Source of the DNA: Taxawa tesnikishii (nom. ined.)
Lineage: Eukaryota > Ascomycota > Dothideomycetes > Dothideales
Assembly: GCA_030247885.1 (NCBI GenBank)
Contig: JAPDRO010000003.1
Location: forward strand, 806,001-870,000
Length of the DNA: 64,000 nt
Direction of reading: 5' to 3'
Shown here: positions 11,713 to 23,089 of the stretch, one piece after another
Position numbering within the stretch: position 1 is the stretch's first letter
Layout of the letters: each line of letters opens with the position of its first letter
Notes under the pieces: model-generated
Database searches by the model: none
What the model saw: only the letters and a program-made list of their open reading frames with translations
What the model was told of the DNA's origin: nothing
Translations under genes and position numbers: made by a program

Positions 11713-12435
11713 TGTATCACCACTATGTTCTTGGATATTTCTAGCACATGCAGAAGCTCTTGCAGAGAAACGATGAGGTGGTGCAATGCAATGCTGTTGC
11801 GGTAGTCCGGCTACCGTTGGACGAAACGAGTGCGGGTTGCTGTGTGTTAAAAACAGATTGTGCGTTCGCACGGGCGAAACAACGAAGGACAGGAGTAGGG
11901 AAGACGAAAACCTGCTGCAAAGCAGTACTGCGACTGCAAAAGACGGAAGAGTGCGCAGTATCTTCAATCGTGTGCGAAGGCCCAATTGAAGGTCAAGCCA
12001 GTGGTTGTTTTCCTTTGTAAACACAGCGGCACCCCAGTCAATTTTTAGCGCGGCCGGCGGCACGACGCGACGCGACGACGCAATGGCTCTCCAGTCTTCC
12101 CGGAACATCACAATCGATTTGTGCTAGGTACTATGCAACTCCCGTACCACATATGCCTTGCATTGCACATGTATATCTGCTTTTGCCTGCATTGCCTTGC
12201 ATCCCCATCCTTGCATGTCAACAACCTACCCGGCCTGTCGTTGCCACGTTGCTATGCACATTCTCGCGACTGGAACATGGTGGGTAAGAAATCGCATGAT
12301 ACGTTGAGATGAAAAGCAGTACAGTACAGCAAGGGATATACGAGATAATGTGCAATGTTCCACAACGCATCAGCCATCCAGTTCATTGACTTCCAACCCG
12401 TCGAACGCCAGACCCTTTCCTCGGCCTTGCCAGCA
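11713..12435. other. Intergenic: CYK3 promoter side and condensin 3' end
   Basis: This 720-bp stretch lies between the CYK3 start and the end of the condensin gene, both on the minus strand. A GC-rich run with overlapping GACGCGAC units is at 12063-12080, about 350 bp upstream of the CYK3 start. It resembles but does not match the MluI cell-cycle box ACGCGT. No gene is supported here. Confidence 0.4.
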
Positions 12436-15400
12436 TTACTCCAGTAGTTCCTCATCATCACCGTCCTCGAAGCTTTCCAACAACTCCTGAACGTCGGCTT
12501 CGGTCGCCAACCCACTCATGTCGAGATCCTCTAATCTTGGCTCATCCGCTCCGGCGACCGTCAATGCCGTACCGTCTTCGAGCACTGTACCCTCGTTGTC
12601 TGGGTCCATGATCCTGGTGCTTTCCATTTCTCGCCTCAACTGCTTAGTCACTTCATCGTCTTCATAACCATCCATCTCAACATCTTCATCTAGACTGGTC
12701 CTATGCCGGAGCCGGTCTACCGTGCTAGGTGTTGGCGGCACAATGGTATCCTCAAAAACTGTCTCTTCACCGCCACGCTCGGCGGTTGCCACGTCGTGAA
12801 CCATCTTGAGCAGCGCGGTTTGGAATTTGGTGAGGGTGTTACGACTTGTGACGTCCGTTGCAAGCTTGGTGTCTATCGCTTCCGCGACAAGGTCAAAGAC
12901 GGTACGGAGCAGCTCGGGATCTGGACTGCTGACGCCGAGGTGCAATTTGCTGAGCATAGAGAAGAGTACCTTCCGCTCGTCCTCTGCGTTCTTGTCAGCC
13001 AGCTGATCGCTTGCGAATGCTGGTGTTGTGTGGAAACTTACTACTTGTCTGGCTTGTGACCATTCTTTCCAGGATTTGTTCGGCCAACATAAGATGAGTT
13101 TGTCCTTGCGCATCCACAACACCCTCTTCGATCTTGGTCCCACTCTTGCCTTCGCGAGCGCCAACAATCTTCCTTGGGTCGGTCCAGTCTACCAATAACC
13201 CGCCAACCACGTTCAGAGTGACCATTTCGCCCTCTTCCGCATCGTCATCCTCGACGAAAGCCTCTCTCATCGTCGTCAGCTTCGCAATGACTCCGGCAGT
13301 GACTTGAACCATGCGCTCTGCGTTCTCGATTCGGGAGTGACAGTACACGGGCAAGAAGTAGCTGAGTGTCTGACGCAGGTGCGCATTGCCGCTCGTCTCG
13401 GGATCGAAGAAGCTAATGACCAGATTCTTTAGCAGGTCTGTGTCAGTGATCAACTGGCTGAGCATCAGCTTTGAGAGTGACTGCACGCCGGTAGACTGGA
13501 CGCCGGCATCTGACGACTTCAGGGACTTGGTGAAAGCCTTGAGTACTGGCTTGAGGAGGGGCGATGGTTCGGCAACAACGGTTTCATCGCCATCTCCGGG
13601 AGTGATTGTGGGAGCGAGAAGACTGGGGTGAGTGGCGAGGATGTCGGCAATGATCTGCAATGCGATGGTCTGAAGTGTAGGGTGACCCTTCGCAAAGCAG
13701 TGAAGGAAGAGGGTCAGGTTCTCCTGAGCCAAGTTCTACACTTTGTCAGCAACTGATCGACGTGATTTATTTGTCGCTACTCACTTTTCCAAGCAAACAA
13801 CACAGACCCAGACACACCAACCCTCTCTCTCTGATGGGCGCCTCCTGACTTCTCACGGCCGGGACAACCAGATTGTTCAACATGGTGACCAGATGAACAT
13901 TCTCCTCCAGGTCGCACTGCACGTTCTGCAGCATGCACTGCGCGATATGCAGACACTTCATGTTAACCATGATCTCGCGGATGGCCTTCTCTTCGTCGAA
14001 TTCCTCGGACTCATCCTCCTCTTGTCTTTTGCGACCTCTGCCATTCCTAGTTGGCGGCGCGTCTCCACTGAGCTCGCTTCTTGCAGAGTGGAAGCTCTCT
14101 TCTCCATCCTCCCCTGCCTTCTCCTCTTCCTCTCCTATGATCGTATCGTGGACCTCCGCAATTGCTTCGAGTACCACACCACAGAACTCCCTCTCACCCT
14201 TGCCACCGTTGTCGTCCCCGCATACCAGGCGCAGCACCTCGACAGCGAGTTTTGTGGTTTCCTCGGGCATCTCGGGCATGCAAAGAGCTTCTCGCATGAT
14301 ACTGAACATTTTTCTTCGCCCAACCTCATCAGCGTAATCGAAGGTGAGAGCCATCTGAAGCATCTGCTCGACAACAAATTCTCTCTCCACACTCTCCTGT
14401 TCCAAGTCCACCTCTCCGTCGGGGTCTGCGCCTTCTGCATTCTGGCGCACGATTTCAACCAGTATGTTCATCTGCTGCTCGAGGTAGAATCCGAACTTTG
14501 TGACTTCAGGCATTTTCGTCTCCAGCATGTCGATCAGCCTCCCATCCTCCTCACCTTTTGCCCGGCAATAATCATTGAACGTGCGCGCAACGAAGACACT
14601 TTCGGCTGTAAGTTCCGTCCAGTAGGCATCCTCAAAGGTTACATACTCGCGGTAGTCCGATCTACCGTCCCAGAACTCTCGCATCGCTTCGAGCGCTATA
14701 CCGCCTTCCACACCAGAGTTTGTGACATCAATACGCTCCAAAAGCTCCAGAAGAGCATCTATGCTGGGGTCCGCAGCCTGGTTGGGATGCTTCTTCTCCT
14801 GAGATCCGTCTTCATGAGGTCCGTCTTCTTCGGTGGGAGAAGGAGCAGCAGGCAATGCGGCGCAGTCCTCAATCCAACGCTCTCGGAAAAGACGGGCTGT
14901 CGCCTTGCGTACGTTCTCGTCGCGATCACGAAGACCCCAGCGCAGGAGCTTTTCGCGGTGTGTGAGACTCAGATGCCTGAAGTCTCCTAGTTGAGGCAGC
15001 AAGCGCGAGTAAAGCGCCCTTCGCGTCGCGCCGTCCAGATCTCTAGCCCTCTCTAGGAGGTAGGGAAGCACCAATGGTGTAAGAGGCAGGCCGCAGAGTA
15101 AGGTCCTCCGCACCTCTGCGGAAGGGTCGTTCTGTAGCACATCCAAGAGCTTCTCCAGTACGCCGTTTGCGCCAGAATCTGAACCGTCGCTGTCCTCTGC
15201 GTCTTCTCCGTCTCCTTCGCCGGCGAGTCTTCCAAGTCCATAAACAGCGTATTGGCGAACCGAAGCTTCCTTATCATGAATGCGCTTCAGCAGGCCAAGG
15301 CGCACGAGATGGAACACTTCATCGTCGATGACATCAAAGCTGTGAATCATCTGCGCGATGAACTGGGTCGCCCGGAAGCGCACGACTTTGTCCTTGACGG

Positions 15401-15970
15401 TGAGCAATGGAAGGAGCATCTTGAAGATGGCGGAGACCAGACGAGCCGTGAATGTCTCCGAGACCACGTTCGTGTCCTGATCTTCGTTCTGCAGCTGGTT
15501 GTCTAACCGTTCGTCAGTATGTTGTCCGACGAATCTGCTGTTGCCGCAGTGGTACCTTTTTCGCTAGCCACCTTCAGAAACAGGCACAGGAATTGTAGAA
15601 TCCTGTTGCCAGCGGCCTCGCTCTTCTTGACGGGCAAGACTCTCTGGACACATCTCAGAACCTCAATGTTGAAGTCGTCCTCGTCAAAGTCTTGCTCTTC
15701 GCGTCTTCCCTTCGTGTAGTTCTGTGGTTCGTAGCAGCACGATTCCTGGATCTTGCGCAGGTTTATGACCAGTTTCCTGTGTCCTGCTGTGGATCTTTGC
15801 GCATCTGCGAAGACGGCTGATATATGCTTGCGCAGCGTCGTGGATGGTCCCTCGTCCGGTACGTCTTCGACAGGAGACGAGTTTCGCGGTTCGGCGGAGG
15901 CGCGCGATCTGGGTCCCCTGCGGGAGGTGGAGGTAGTGGTAGTCGCTGATTTTGCAACTCTGCCCGGCAT
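12436..15970 (-). CDS. YCG1: Condensin complex subunit 3 (Ycg1/Cnd3, CAP-G)
   Basis: Four exons on the minus strand (15970-15556, 15502-13785, 13735-13042, 12983-12436) give 1,124 aa, the usual length for a fungal CAP-G subunit. Repeated HEAT-like helices run through the middle: VRFRATQFIAQMIH, ASVRQYAVYGLGRLAGE, SAEVRRTLLCGLPL, ENVRKATARLFRERW. A conserved NLAQENLTLFLHCF and an acidic C-terminus ending DGDDEELLE follow. The third junction joins QTS to KDERKVLFSML, which decides between several possible acceptors. The start is the ATG at 15970, because the frame upstream has only a TTG. CAP-G binds the kleisin of the condensin ring and DNA, and is needed for mitotic chromosome compaction. It is divergent from the cysteine synthase gene and intact. 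Confidence 0.93.
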
Positions 15971-16305
15971 GGTGTCGTCCAACGCAAGCGCTCACATCAA
16001 TATCGGGTAGGATGTCGACGGTGTTATGGTCGTCGTCGTCGTGGTCGCGTGTGGGCGCGAATGTTGTGTTGACTCTCTTCACATGCAATCCAGTAAACAC
16101 AGTGCGGGTACGTAAACAATCGGGGATCGCGATTGATGTGATCTAATCTAATCTAGTCTTATTTCATCTCCGCGAAGTGTGGCTGGAGCAGAATGACGCG
16201 ACGAGCGACAGAGGCGACAAAATCCAATGCACTTCTCTTGTTGGTTGTTAGATCTTCAGTCTTTCGTTTCTGTATACACTTTAGTTTCATTAACAGGACT
16301 ACACC
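15971..16305. promoter_or_regulatory. Short divergent promoter region between condensin subunit and cysteine synthase genes
   Basis: Only 335 bp separate the two start codons, so both promoters and leaders must lie here. A repeated ATCTA pattern (ATCTAATCTAATCTAG, around 16140-16155) sits near the middle. No known element is assigned. Confidence 0.45.
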
Positions 16306-17529
16306 ATGTTTCGCACCGCTGTTCGCCGCTTTGGCACTACCGCTCTGCGGATGGCCGAGCCTGCCGCTGCGCATGAGCCTTCATCGCACCTGCTAGACAT
16401 TGCAAGGGCACAGCGCATCGCAGCCGGAGGCTTCATTGACGGTAAGTCGTGCTGACAAGCATTCGCACCCCCAAGATACCTCGTGCGTCTGGAAGAACCC
16501 AATTGATTGACTAATAGGTCTCTCAATGCAGCAATCGGAAACACGCCGCTCATCCGGATGAAGCGCCTCTCGGAAGAAACTGGTTGCGAGATCCTGGGAA
16601 AGGCAGAGTTCCAAAACCCTGGCGGCTCGGTCAAGGATAGGGCAGCGTTGTTCCTGATCAAGGATGCCGAAGAGCGCGGACAGCTGAGACCTGGTGGTAC
16701 CGTCATCGAAGGTACAGCTGGCAACACGGGCATTGGTCTTGCCCACGTGTGCCGCTCCAAGGGATACAAGCTGGTCATCTATATGCCAAACACACAATCG
16801 CAAGGAAAGATAGATCTTCTGAGACTCTTGGGCGCTGAGGTCTACCCCGTTCCTGCTGTCGCGTTCGAGAACCCGCAGAATTACAATCACCAGGCCAAGC
16901 GACACGCCGAGAGATTGGACAACGCCATCTGGACGAACCAGTTCGACAACACCGCCAACCGCAGGGCGCACATTGAGACGACCGGTCCGGAGATCTGGAA
17001 CCAGACTGGCGGAAAGATCGATGGGTTTACCTGCGCAACCGGCACTGGGGGTACCTTTGCTGGTGTGACCAGATACTTGAAGGACGTCAGCAATGAGCGT
17101 GTTAAGTGCTTCCTTGCCGATCCTCCAGGCAGTGTTCTCCACAGCTACATCCAGTCCGGTGGTCAACTCACGGAGAGAGCGGGCAGCAGTATCACCGAGG
17201 GCATTGGCCAAGGAAGAGTCACGGACAACCTGAAGCCGGACATTGATCTCGTGGACGGCTCTCTGCACATTCCGGACGAGAAGAGTATCGAGATGGTGTA
17301 CAGGTGTCTGGACGAAGAGGGTCTGTACATGGGCGCGAGCAGCTGTCTGAACGTAGCCGCTGCAAGAGACCTGGCAAACAAGATGGGCCCAGGCCACACA
17401 GTCGTCACCATTCTCTGCGACGGAGCCTACAGATACGCCGAACGGCTGTTCTCCAAGAAGTGGCTCGCCGAGAAGAAGCTCCTGGATGCCATACCCGAGC
17501 ACTTGAAGAAGTACGCTGTATTACCCTAG
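16306..17529 (+). CDS. Cysteine synthase, PLP-dependent, probably mitochondrial
   Basis: Two exons (16306-16441, 16532-17529) encode 377 aa. The first exon gives an arginine- and alanine-rich start ([10 protein letters not shown]) typical of a mitochondrial presequence. The catalytic part opens with IGNTPLIRM and contains [10 protein letters not shown], where Lys80 should form the Schiff base with [15 protein letters not shown] holds the phosphate-side Asn loop, and [11 protein letters not shown] is the glycine-rich phosphate loop. The C-terminal [15 protein letters not shown] supports the O-acetylserine sulfhydrylase/cysteine synthase fold. The sequence is closest in style to the fungal mitochondrial branch (yeast YGR012W/MCY1-like) rather than cystathionine beta-synthase, since no CBS regulatory domain follows. 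It makes cysteine from O-acetylserine and sulfide. Confidence 0.9.
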
Positions 17530-17636
17530 ATTATCTGTAATATAAAGGACCCCGAATGCAAAGAAACGAAAAATCTTAGTCGCCACGTCCATGAAGAAGT
17601 TGCAATGGAAGCATGCAGACGTCGTCATCATGGCCG

Positions 17637-19036
17637 TCAATAAGGATTGTTACCGTCAACAACCACCTTCTTTCCTTTGCTCACCCTATAATCCCTTCCC
17701 TTCAGAAGCCACACGGCGAAACTCGGCACCTTGAGCCCCATCAACACGCCCACACCGCCTCGACGTGTGATGGGGCACAGCTGGCTGTCGATACCGTTCT
17801 CCCTCTTGACGAAATGGGCATCCTGTTCCTTCAGCGCCGCAATCGCGTCATCGTTGCCGCCGTACGGACTCGCGAGCTTGAGCTCATGCGCATACAGGTC
17901 GTGGTACAGGTTGGTCATGAGCGGCGGCACGGCAGCGTAGACATCGAGCACGTAGTTGGACGAGTACGACGCGCAGTCGCCGATCGCGTACACCATCTCC
18001 CCGCGCCGTCGACCCGCAGCGTGCCGTCGGACGTCAGGACGTAGCCGTTGCCGTCGAGCAGATTGGCGGGCATGAATGCCGTGTTGGGCGCTACGCCGGT
18101 GGCGGAGACGTACAGGTCGCTGAGCAGCATCGACTCGTCCTCGAGCGTGTTGGAGAGCGTGACGGTCCAGCGCTTGGTCTCCTTGTTCTGGACGGCGTCC
18201 TTGACGCGCGTGTTGGTGATGATCTTGACGCCCAGGTTGTGCAGTTGCTTCTCGGCTTGCAAGCCGATCCTGCGTGGCAAGTTGGGCAGCAGGCGCGCGC
18301 TGGCGGACACGAGCGTGATCTGCTTCCTGGCCAGGGTACGGTGCTTAAGGTTCTTTTGCTGATTTGATGGAACCATGTTGGAGACGGTGGAGCTGTGGTT
18401 CAAGTACGTGGCCAGTTGGCCCGCCGTCTCGACTCCGGAAGGCCCGCCGCCGCAGACGACGATGGATGAAGCGGCAGGAACGCGGGAGTGGAAGGAGTTC
18501 AGTGCTTCGATCGTCTTCGTGTGAGGGCCATGGAGCGAGAGCAGGTCAGAGTGAGCACTTGTGCCGGTAGCTATGACAAGCGCGTGGTAAGGAATGGTTT
18601 CCGTGCTGGTGCTGCCATCTGCGCGCGGAGTCGAAGGTGTTTGTGGTGCAGCCGAATAACGCTTGTTTAACACCTGACTGATTCGCTTCTGCGCTTTGGC
18701 GCCAATGGTTTCGATCGTCACGGTGCGCGCGCTGGTATCGATGCCGGTGGCAAAGCCCTGAATGATGGTATACTTCTCCTTCTTGTGCCGCTTAAAACCA
18801 GGCTCGATGGGGATGAAGGCATCGGACTCTTTGATCAAGCCTGGCGCAACCAGCACTCTCGGCGCGCCGATGTTCCAGTATATGTGAGTCGACGGCGAGA
18901 TGAGGACCAGACGGTATCGAGGTGCTGCTGGCGTGGTGTTCAGGCGGGAAATGGTGTAGTCCAAGAAGTGGTGCGCAACGGATAGACCGGCGAATGACGC
19001 ACCCAGAACAACAATGTTTAGCAGCTCTTCGGACAT
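17637..19036 (-). CDS. AIFM2/FSP1-like NAD(P)H:FAD oxidoreductase, one apparent frameshift
   Basis: A single long exon starts at the ATG at 19036. The first FAD motif VVLGASFAGLS is at residues 9-19, and a second dinucleotide motif VVCGGGPSGVETAG is near residue 200. ATGVAPNTAFMP marks the C-terminal FAD region. The frame then leaves the family sequence at a run of four C's on the plus strand (17999-18002). The continuation MVYAIGDCASYSSNYVLD, essential for FAD binding, lies in another frame and runs to a stop at 17637. One extra base in that run would give a normal 466-aa protein. As written, the frame ends at 17915 after 23 foreign residues. Relatives are apoptosis-inducing-factor-like or ubiquinone-reducing oxidoreductases. 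I take the shift for a consensus error because both sides are well conserved. Confidence 0.82.
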
Positions 19037-20044
19037 CTCCTATTATTTCTAGACTGCACCGTCTGATGGAACGCAAGGGAATTTCTGCTGAGGCAAAAAG
19101 AGGGAAGGCCTCTGCGAAGCATGAGACTGCCTTTACACAAAACACAGACAAAGACCGCAGCCGAAACTGTGACGACACCGCATCTATCGTCTGCTTCGGG
19201 AGATCTGGGTCGCGTAAGGGACAAAGAGACGAATGCGGCACATTGTGAAAGAGGATGGTTGGAATGTACGATAGCACAGCCAAGCATTCCAGTTGCCACA
19301 ACATAATAAGATTGCAACTTGCCTTTCTATGCTCGTGATGAGAGTTGCAATGTTCTGAGTGGTAGAACAGTGAAGAAAAGTGACAAGGCTCGTCAAGCAG
19401 TGTTCTGCTTTGAATTGGGGGTCACCCATCCTGGAAACGTCTAACGAAGCACAGTGGAGGCCGGTGACAAGGTCCAGGAGAACGCCTGTTCAACGTCTGA
19501 TGCAAAGCTTCGACTTGCAGAAGTTAATATTGATCGGAGCGTTGGTCGTTCCGTCACCTTGCTGTTTGTGCTTCAAACCCCTGGGGTATCTTGGGAAAAG
19601 TATTATTGAATGGAACATGGAAGTCCGCTGAAAGACACAGTACAAGTCAATGAATCGAAAATGATTACTCCCGTTAGTTCCGGAGAAGGACCCAAAGAAG
19701 AAGCCTTCAGCCCACCATGCCTTGTAAACTCCAGCCATCCATCCGTCCGCAGAAAATGCTTTTGCCCCGCACGCCTCAAACTCCGTCGCTAAAGTTGTGC
19801 CGCCATAGCCATTCTGAAAGTGATTAGGATTACAGTCCGCAGGTCGCTCGTTTCGTCGTCAAATTGGGGTAAACTGGTTCGACTGAATCGGGAGAAAGAG
19901 AAGGCCATGCCCGGGAGTGACTGTCATGCTTATTGTAAGGATGAGGTCCTTAAATATGGTCCTGTCACTCATCAGCCTGTTTTCGTTCGCATGAGAACGT
20001 GTGTTGGTTGCTTACGTCATCTAGCACCCGGCTAACCCATCCGT
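19037..20044. other. Intergenic, nothing recognised
   Basis: About 1 kb upstream of the AIFM2-like gene and downstream of the small minus-strand gene ending at 20045. Short reading frames on both strands have no family resemblance or codon structure. No tRNA A/B box pair, tandem repeat or transposon end was seen. Confidence 0.4.
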
Positions 20045-20398
20045 CTAGTAGAAAGGAACCACTGGGAAGTCGCCCGTGTCTTTACGAACTGGCTTAGACG
20101 GAGCCTTGACAGGGCTCGGAGGAGATGTTGCTGGCGGGGTGTTCGGGTTGCTCTTGTTGGATGAGTTGTTGAAGTAGCTGTAGAGGGAGATGGCGCGAGG
20201 AGTCATGGGAGGGCGAAAGGCTGCGGGTTTGGCAGGGAAGGCCTTGGCCTGCTGCATCAGTGCCCGCGCCTGCTCACGCGCCTGAGCTTCTTGTTGCGCT
20301 TTGGCTTGTGCTTGTGCTTCAGCACGAGCCTTCATCTTTGCTGCGTGCTCTTTCTCCGCCAACTCGATGTAGGTAGCTGGGAGGGCGTCGATGATCAT
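20045..20398 (-). CDS. Small coiled-coil/proline-rich protein of unknown function
   Basis: A 117-aa single-exon frame starts at the ATG at 20398. Residues 10-55 are a charged Ala/Gln/Glu/Arg-rich stretch (AKMKARAEAQAQAKAQQ) that should form one long helix or coiled coil. The second half is Pro/Ser/Asn-rich and ends PVVPFY. The start is preceded by a CA-rich leader (ACACCACACCACACC) of the kind common before fungal genes, and the helical/disordered split is coherent. I do not recognise a family. Amphipathic repeats like these can arise by chance in low-complexity DNA, so this is a moderate call. Confidence 0.5.
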   Translation of the reverse strand: MIIDALPATYIELAEKEHAAKMKARAEAQAQAKAQQEAQAREQARALMQQAKAFPAKPAAFRPPMTPRAISLYSYFNNSSNKSNPNTPPATSPPSPVKAPSKPVRKDTGDFPVVPFY

Positions 20399-21251
20399 TC
20401 TGATGAATGGTGTGGTGTGGTGTATGTGTGAGACGTAGGCAGTATTAAGTCGAGAAGTCGACTGCTGGTCGATAGGTGTGCAGGTGATATGCGCTGCTGG
20501 TTGCCGACAAGAGAGAAAGGTCGGTGAGAAGACCGGTGTGATGGGTCTCGTGTGTGCTCAGTGTGTGGAGAGCCGATGTGCGGTGTGTCTTCTTGTATGA
20601 CTCGCGGGTAAATTTGTTTGCTTTGCTTGGAAGGGGTGTCTTGTGTTGAAGCGGTGAAGATAGGAGGAGGTAGAGCGAGTGAAAAATGTAACGAGGATTG
20701 TTGTTGTTGTTGTTTGTGCGTGTGCGGGCAAGAGCGATGAGAAACTGGTTCTTGTAGATCCGGTTATTTATGGTCCTGCAGTGTCACAGCGCAGAATTAG
20801 GTTAAGATCGGCGTCTGCACGGATGTCGCGGATCGCTTCCGGGGGCAGCGACGGGGCCTTGCAGGGCTGGTCGATCCCTTCGAGAACCATGTCGGCTTTC
20901 CTGTTTCTCATCTCATCTCGGCCATGATTGCCTGTATCAGACTAGCTATAAATGTAGCTACACCACGCATCTGAGCGCAAAACGTTCAACCGTCGACAAG
21001 CGAGGCATCTCGTTCAGTATCAATCGTTCGGTGCATGTCCTTGCATTGTGCGACTGCCAGGGAATCTCAGACAGCCTTCATCAACTTACCTGACCTCACC
21101 CCATCTACCTTGATTAACTTCGCTCAGCACAGTACTCGTGCTAACCTCTGCTTCGACAAGAACCGTGGTACAACGAGACAGAGATCCTATACCATGACAT
21201 ACTGGGTTCAGCAGAACCACACGATGCTTGCGAATGACCCGCATAGTCGAA
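20399..21251. other. Intergenic: leader of the small gene and 3' side of the MDR gene
   Basis: Contains GT-rich simple sequence (GGTGTGGTGTGGTGTATGTGTG near 20408) in the leader of the small gene, then TTG-rich sequence around 20698. A TATAAAT at 20947 faces plus-strand frames with no family resemblance. No gene is supported. Confidence 0.4.
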
Positions 21252-22271
21252 CTAATCTACAACCTTTACTACAATCTTGCCCCTGGCTCGCCCGGTCTTC
21301 AACTTCTCAAACGCCTTGACCGCATCGCCCATCGCAAACTTCTCATCGATAACCGCCTTGACCTTTCCCTCCGCCATCCATCTTCCGATCTGCTCAAAAT
21401 CATCATAGTTGGTGTTTGTCATCACAAACTGGAATGGCCTTTGTCCTCCGCCTAGGAACCCTGGCCATAAGAACCTCGACACCAGATCCACTGTCGCGCT
21501 GAGGCTTGATTGTGAGCCAATCTGAAGGAACTTCGCCCCGGGCTTTGTGAAGTGATGACACTGCCAATATAGTTCCGACGGCGTTCCCACCATGTCTACC
21601 ACAAGATCGTACTGCTTGCCGCTGCGCTTCAAAGCCTCCAGCACGTTCTGCGTCTTGTAGTCGATAACCTCGTCCGCGCCGAGGCTCTTACAAAGATCCA
21701 CGTTCGGTCCCGAGCAAGTCGTGGTGACATAACATCCCATGGCTTTGGCACACTGGACGCCAAAGGTGCCCGTGCCTCCGCTTCCTCCGTTGATAAAGAT
21801 CTTATCCCCTGCCTTGGCGTGCTTGACAGCTTGGTACGCAACTAGACCGGCAACACCAACGGTTGCTGCATCGTCGGGCGACACGCCCTCGGGTAACGGT
21901 ACGGTTCCAGCACGGGGTGTGACTGTATACTCAGCTAACGTTCCGAACTTGGGTGGAGGCTCGATTTTGCCGAAGACCATCTGGCCAGCCTTGAGCCCAG
22001 TGTCGGAACCTGTTTGCACAACTTCACCTGCATAGTCGAGCCCCGGTGTCGCTGGCTTCTTGATAATGATAGAACTGACAACTGGAAGCTCTGGGAGCTT
22101 ATGATCCACAGGGTTGATTGACGCCGAATGTATCTTTACAAGCGTCTGATCTGGGGCCAGAGACTTTGCTGAAGGTGGTAATGGTGCCGATGTATTCAGC
22201 TGAAGATTCTTTTCCAGGCCGCCGGATCCGCTAGAATACTGCCATGCCTTCATTTGAGTTGGCACAGACAT
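21252..22271 (-). CDS. MDR-superfamily quinone oxidoreductase-like protein
   Basis: A single exon of 339 aa. The N-terminal GroES-like part has SASINPVDHKLP and PGLDYAGEV. The nucleotide-binding part has INGGSGGTGTFGVQ at about 160-173, the NADPH-binding glycine motif of zinc-independent medium-chain reductases. ADEVIDYKTQ follows, and the C-terminus is ARGKIVVKVVD. No structural or catalytic zinc cysteines are visible, so it belongs with the quinone oxidoreductase/RTN4IP1-like branch rather than zinc alcohol dehydrogenases. It should reduce quinones or enals with NADPH; the substrate is unknown. It is divergent from TAF6, about 820 bp away. Confidence 0.9.
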   Translation of the reverse strand: MSVPTQMKAWQYSSGSGGLEKNLQLNTSAPLPPSAKSLAPDQTLVKIHSASINPVDHKLPELPVVSSIIIKKPATPGLDYAGEVVQTGSDTGLKAGQMVFGKIEPPPKFGTLAEYTVTPRAGTVPLPEGVSPDDAATVGVAGLVAYQAVKHAKAGDKIFINGGSGGTGTFGVQCAKAMGCYVTTTCSGPNVDLCKSLGADEVIDYKTQNVLEALKRSGKQYDLVVDMVGTPSELYWQCHHFTKPGAKFLQIGSQSSLSATVDLVSRFLWPGFLGGGQRPFQFVMTNTNYDDFEQIGRWMAEGKVKAVIDEKFAMGDAVKAFEKLKTGRARGKIVVKVVD

Positions 22272-23089
22272 GGTGAAATGATATGTTTGCTGGCCTCTGT
22301 AGAATGATCAGTTAGACAAAACTCATGTACAAGACCGTTGTGAAAGCAAACATCTGGGTCGCACTCGTAGGAGAAGAAACCCTTATCCGTGTGAACGGGC
22401 CAGTATGATCAGAAGTAGAGCGGTAGAGAGTAGCGGAGTAACGACCATAACGCTTTGACTCGGGCTCTATCGAAACATCTATGACGTACCTCTTCCGACC
22501 CTACCTAAGCGTGTTCGGGTTGTGCTAAGGCGGACCCGAATGGTGATCCAGATGCAGACTTCGCTGAAGGACTGTTCCTCGTACCCTTTGGTGGAATATG
22601 TAGATTTCTGTACGGTGCGGAGAGCCGGACGAGCAACATGAGCCGCCGAACTAAACGATCTGCAACTCGCGACCAGGTTGCGGACGTGGGCGGACTTCCC
22701 GAGAAGTGTCGTGTGGGGTGACGAAACGGTTGGCTGTGGCTGCTTCTGAGAGCCGCGCGCTTGCTGGCGTCTTTCAGAGTCCCAGCATCAAGTGAAGTGA
22801 GGCTTCCTTTCGGATCATGTGCATCTGCCTATTGTAAAGAACATCACTTCACAACACCACAACCTCCGCCTTCTCCATGCGCATCTGCTCTCTGTTACTC
22901 GCTCAACATTGATCTAGGAGAACTTTATTTCCAGAGCTGAACGCACACCTATCCAGTGACGCAGCGCATTCGACGAACTATTCTCCAAACGCAGCGCGCA
23001 CACCTCAATCCGACCACGAACATCTTCTACGCGTTGCCTGTCGCGCCTCGCAACCCCACACGTAGCGCTCACGCGCATCGGGCGCAAAG
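22272..23089. promoter_or_regulatory. Divergent intergenic region between MDR oxidoreductase and TAF6
   Basis: 818 bp between two start codons. Sequence is unremarkable, and the part nearest TAF6 is C/A-rich like a fungal leader. No gene or repeat is supported. Confidence 0.4.

Noticed and set aside
13743-14990. 415-codon plus-strand frame opposite the condensin gene
   Set aside because: It lies antisense within a well-supported exon, has no family motif, and its composition mirrors the codon bias of the real gene.
16393-17502. 369-codon minus-strand frame opposite cysteine synthase
   Set aside because: Antisense shadow of a conserved coding exon; no domain or splice logic.
21035-21319. 94-codon plus-strand frame downstream of a TATAAAT
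   Set aside because: Overlaps the 3' end of the MDR gene on the opposite strand and lacks protein-like composition.
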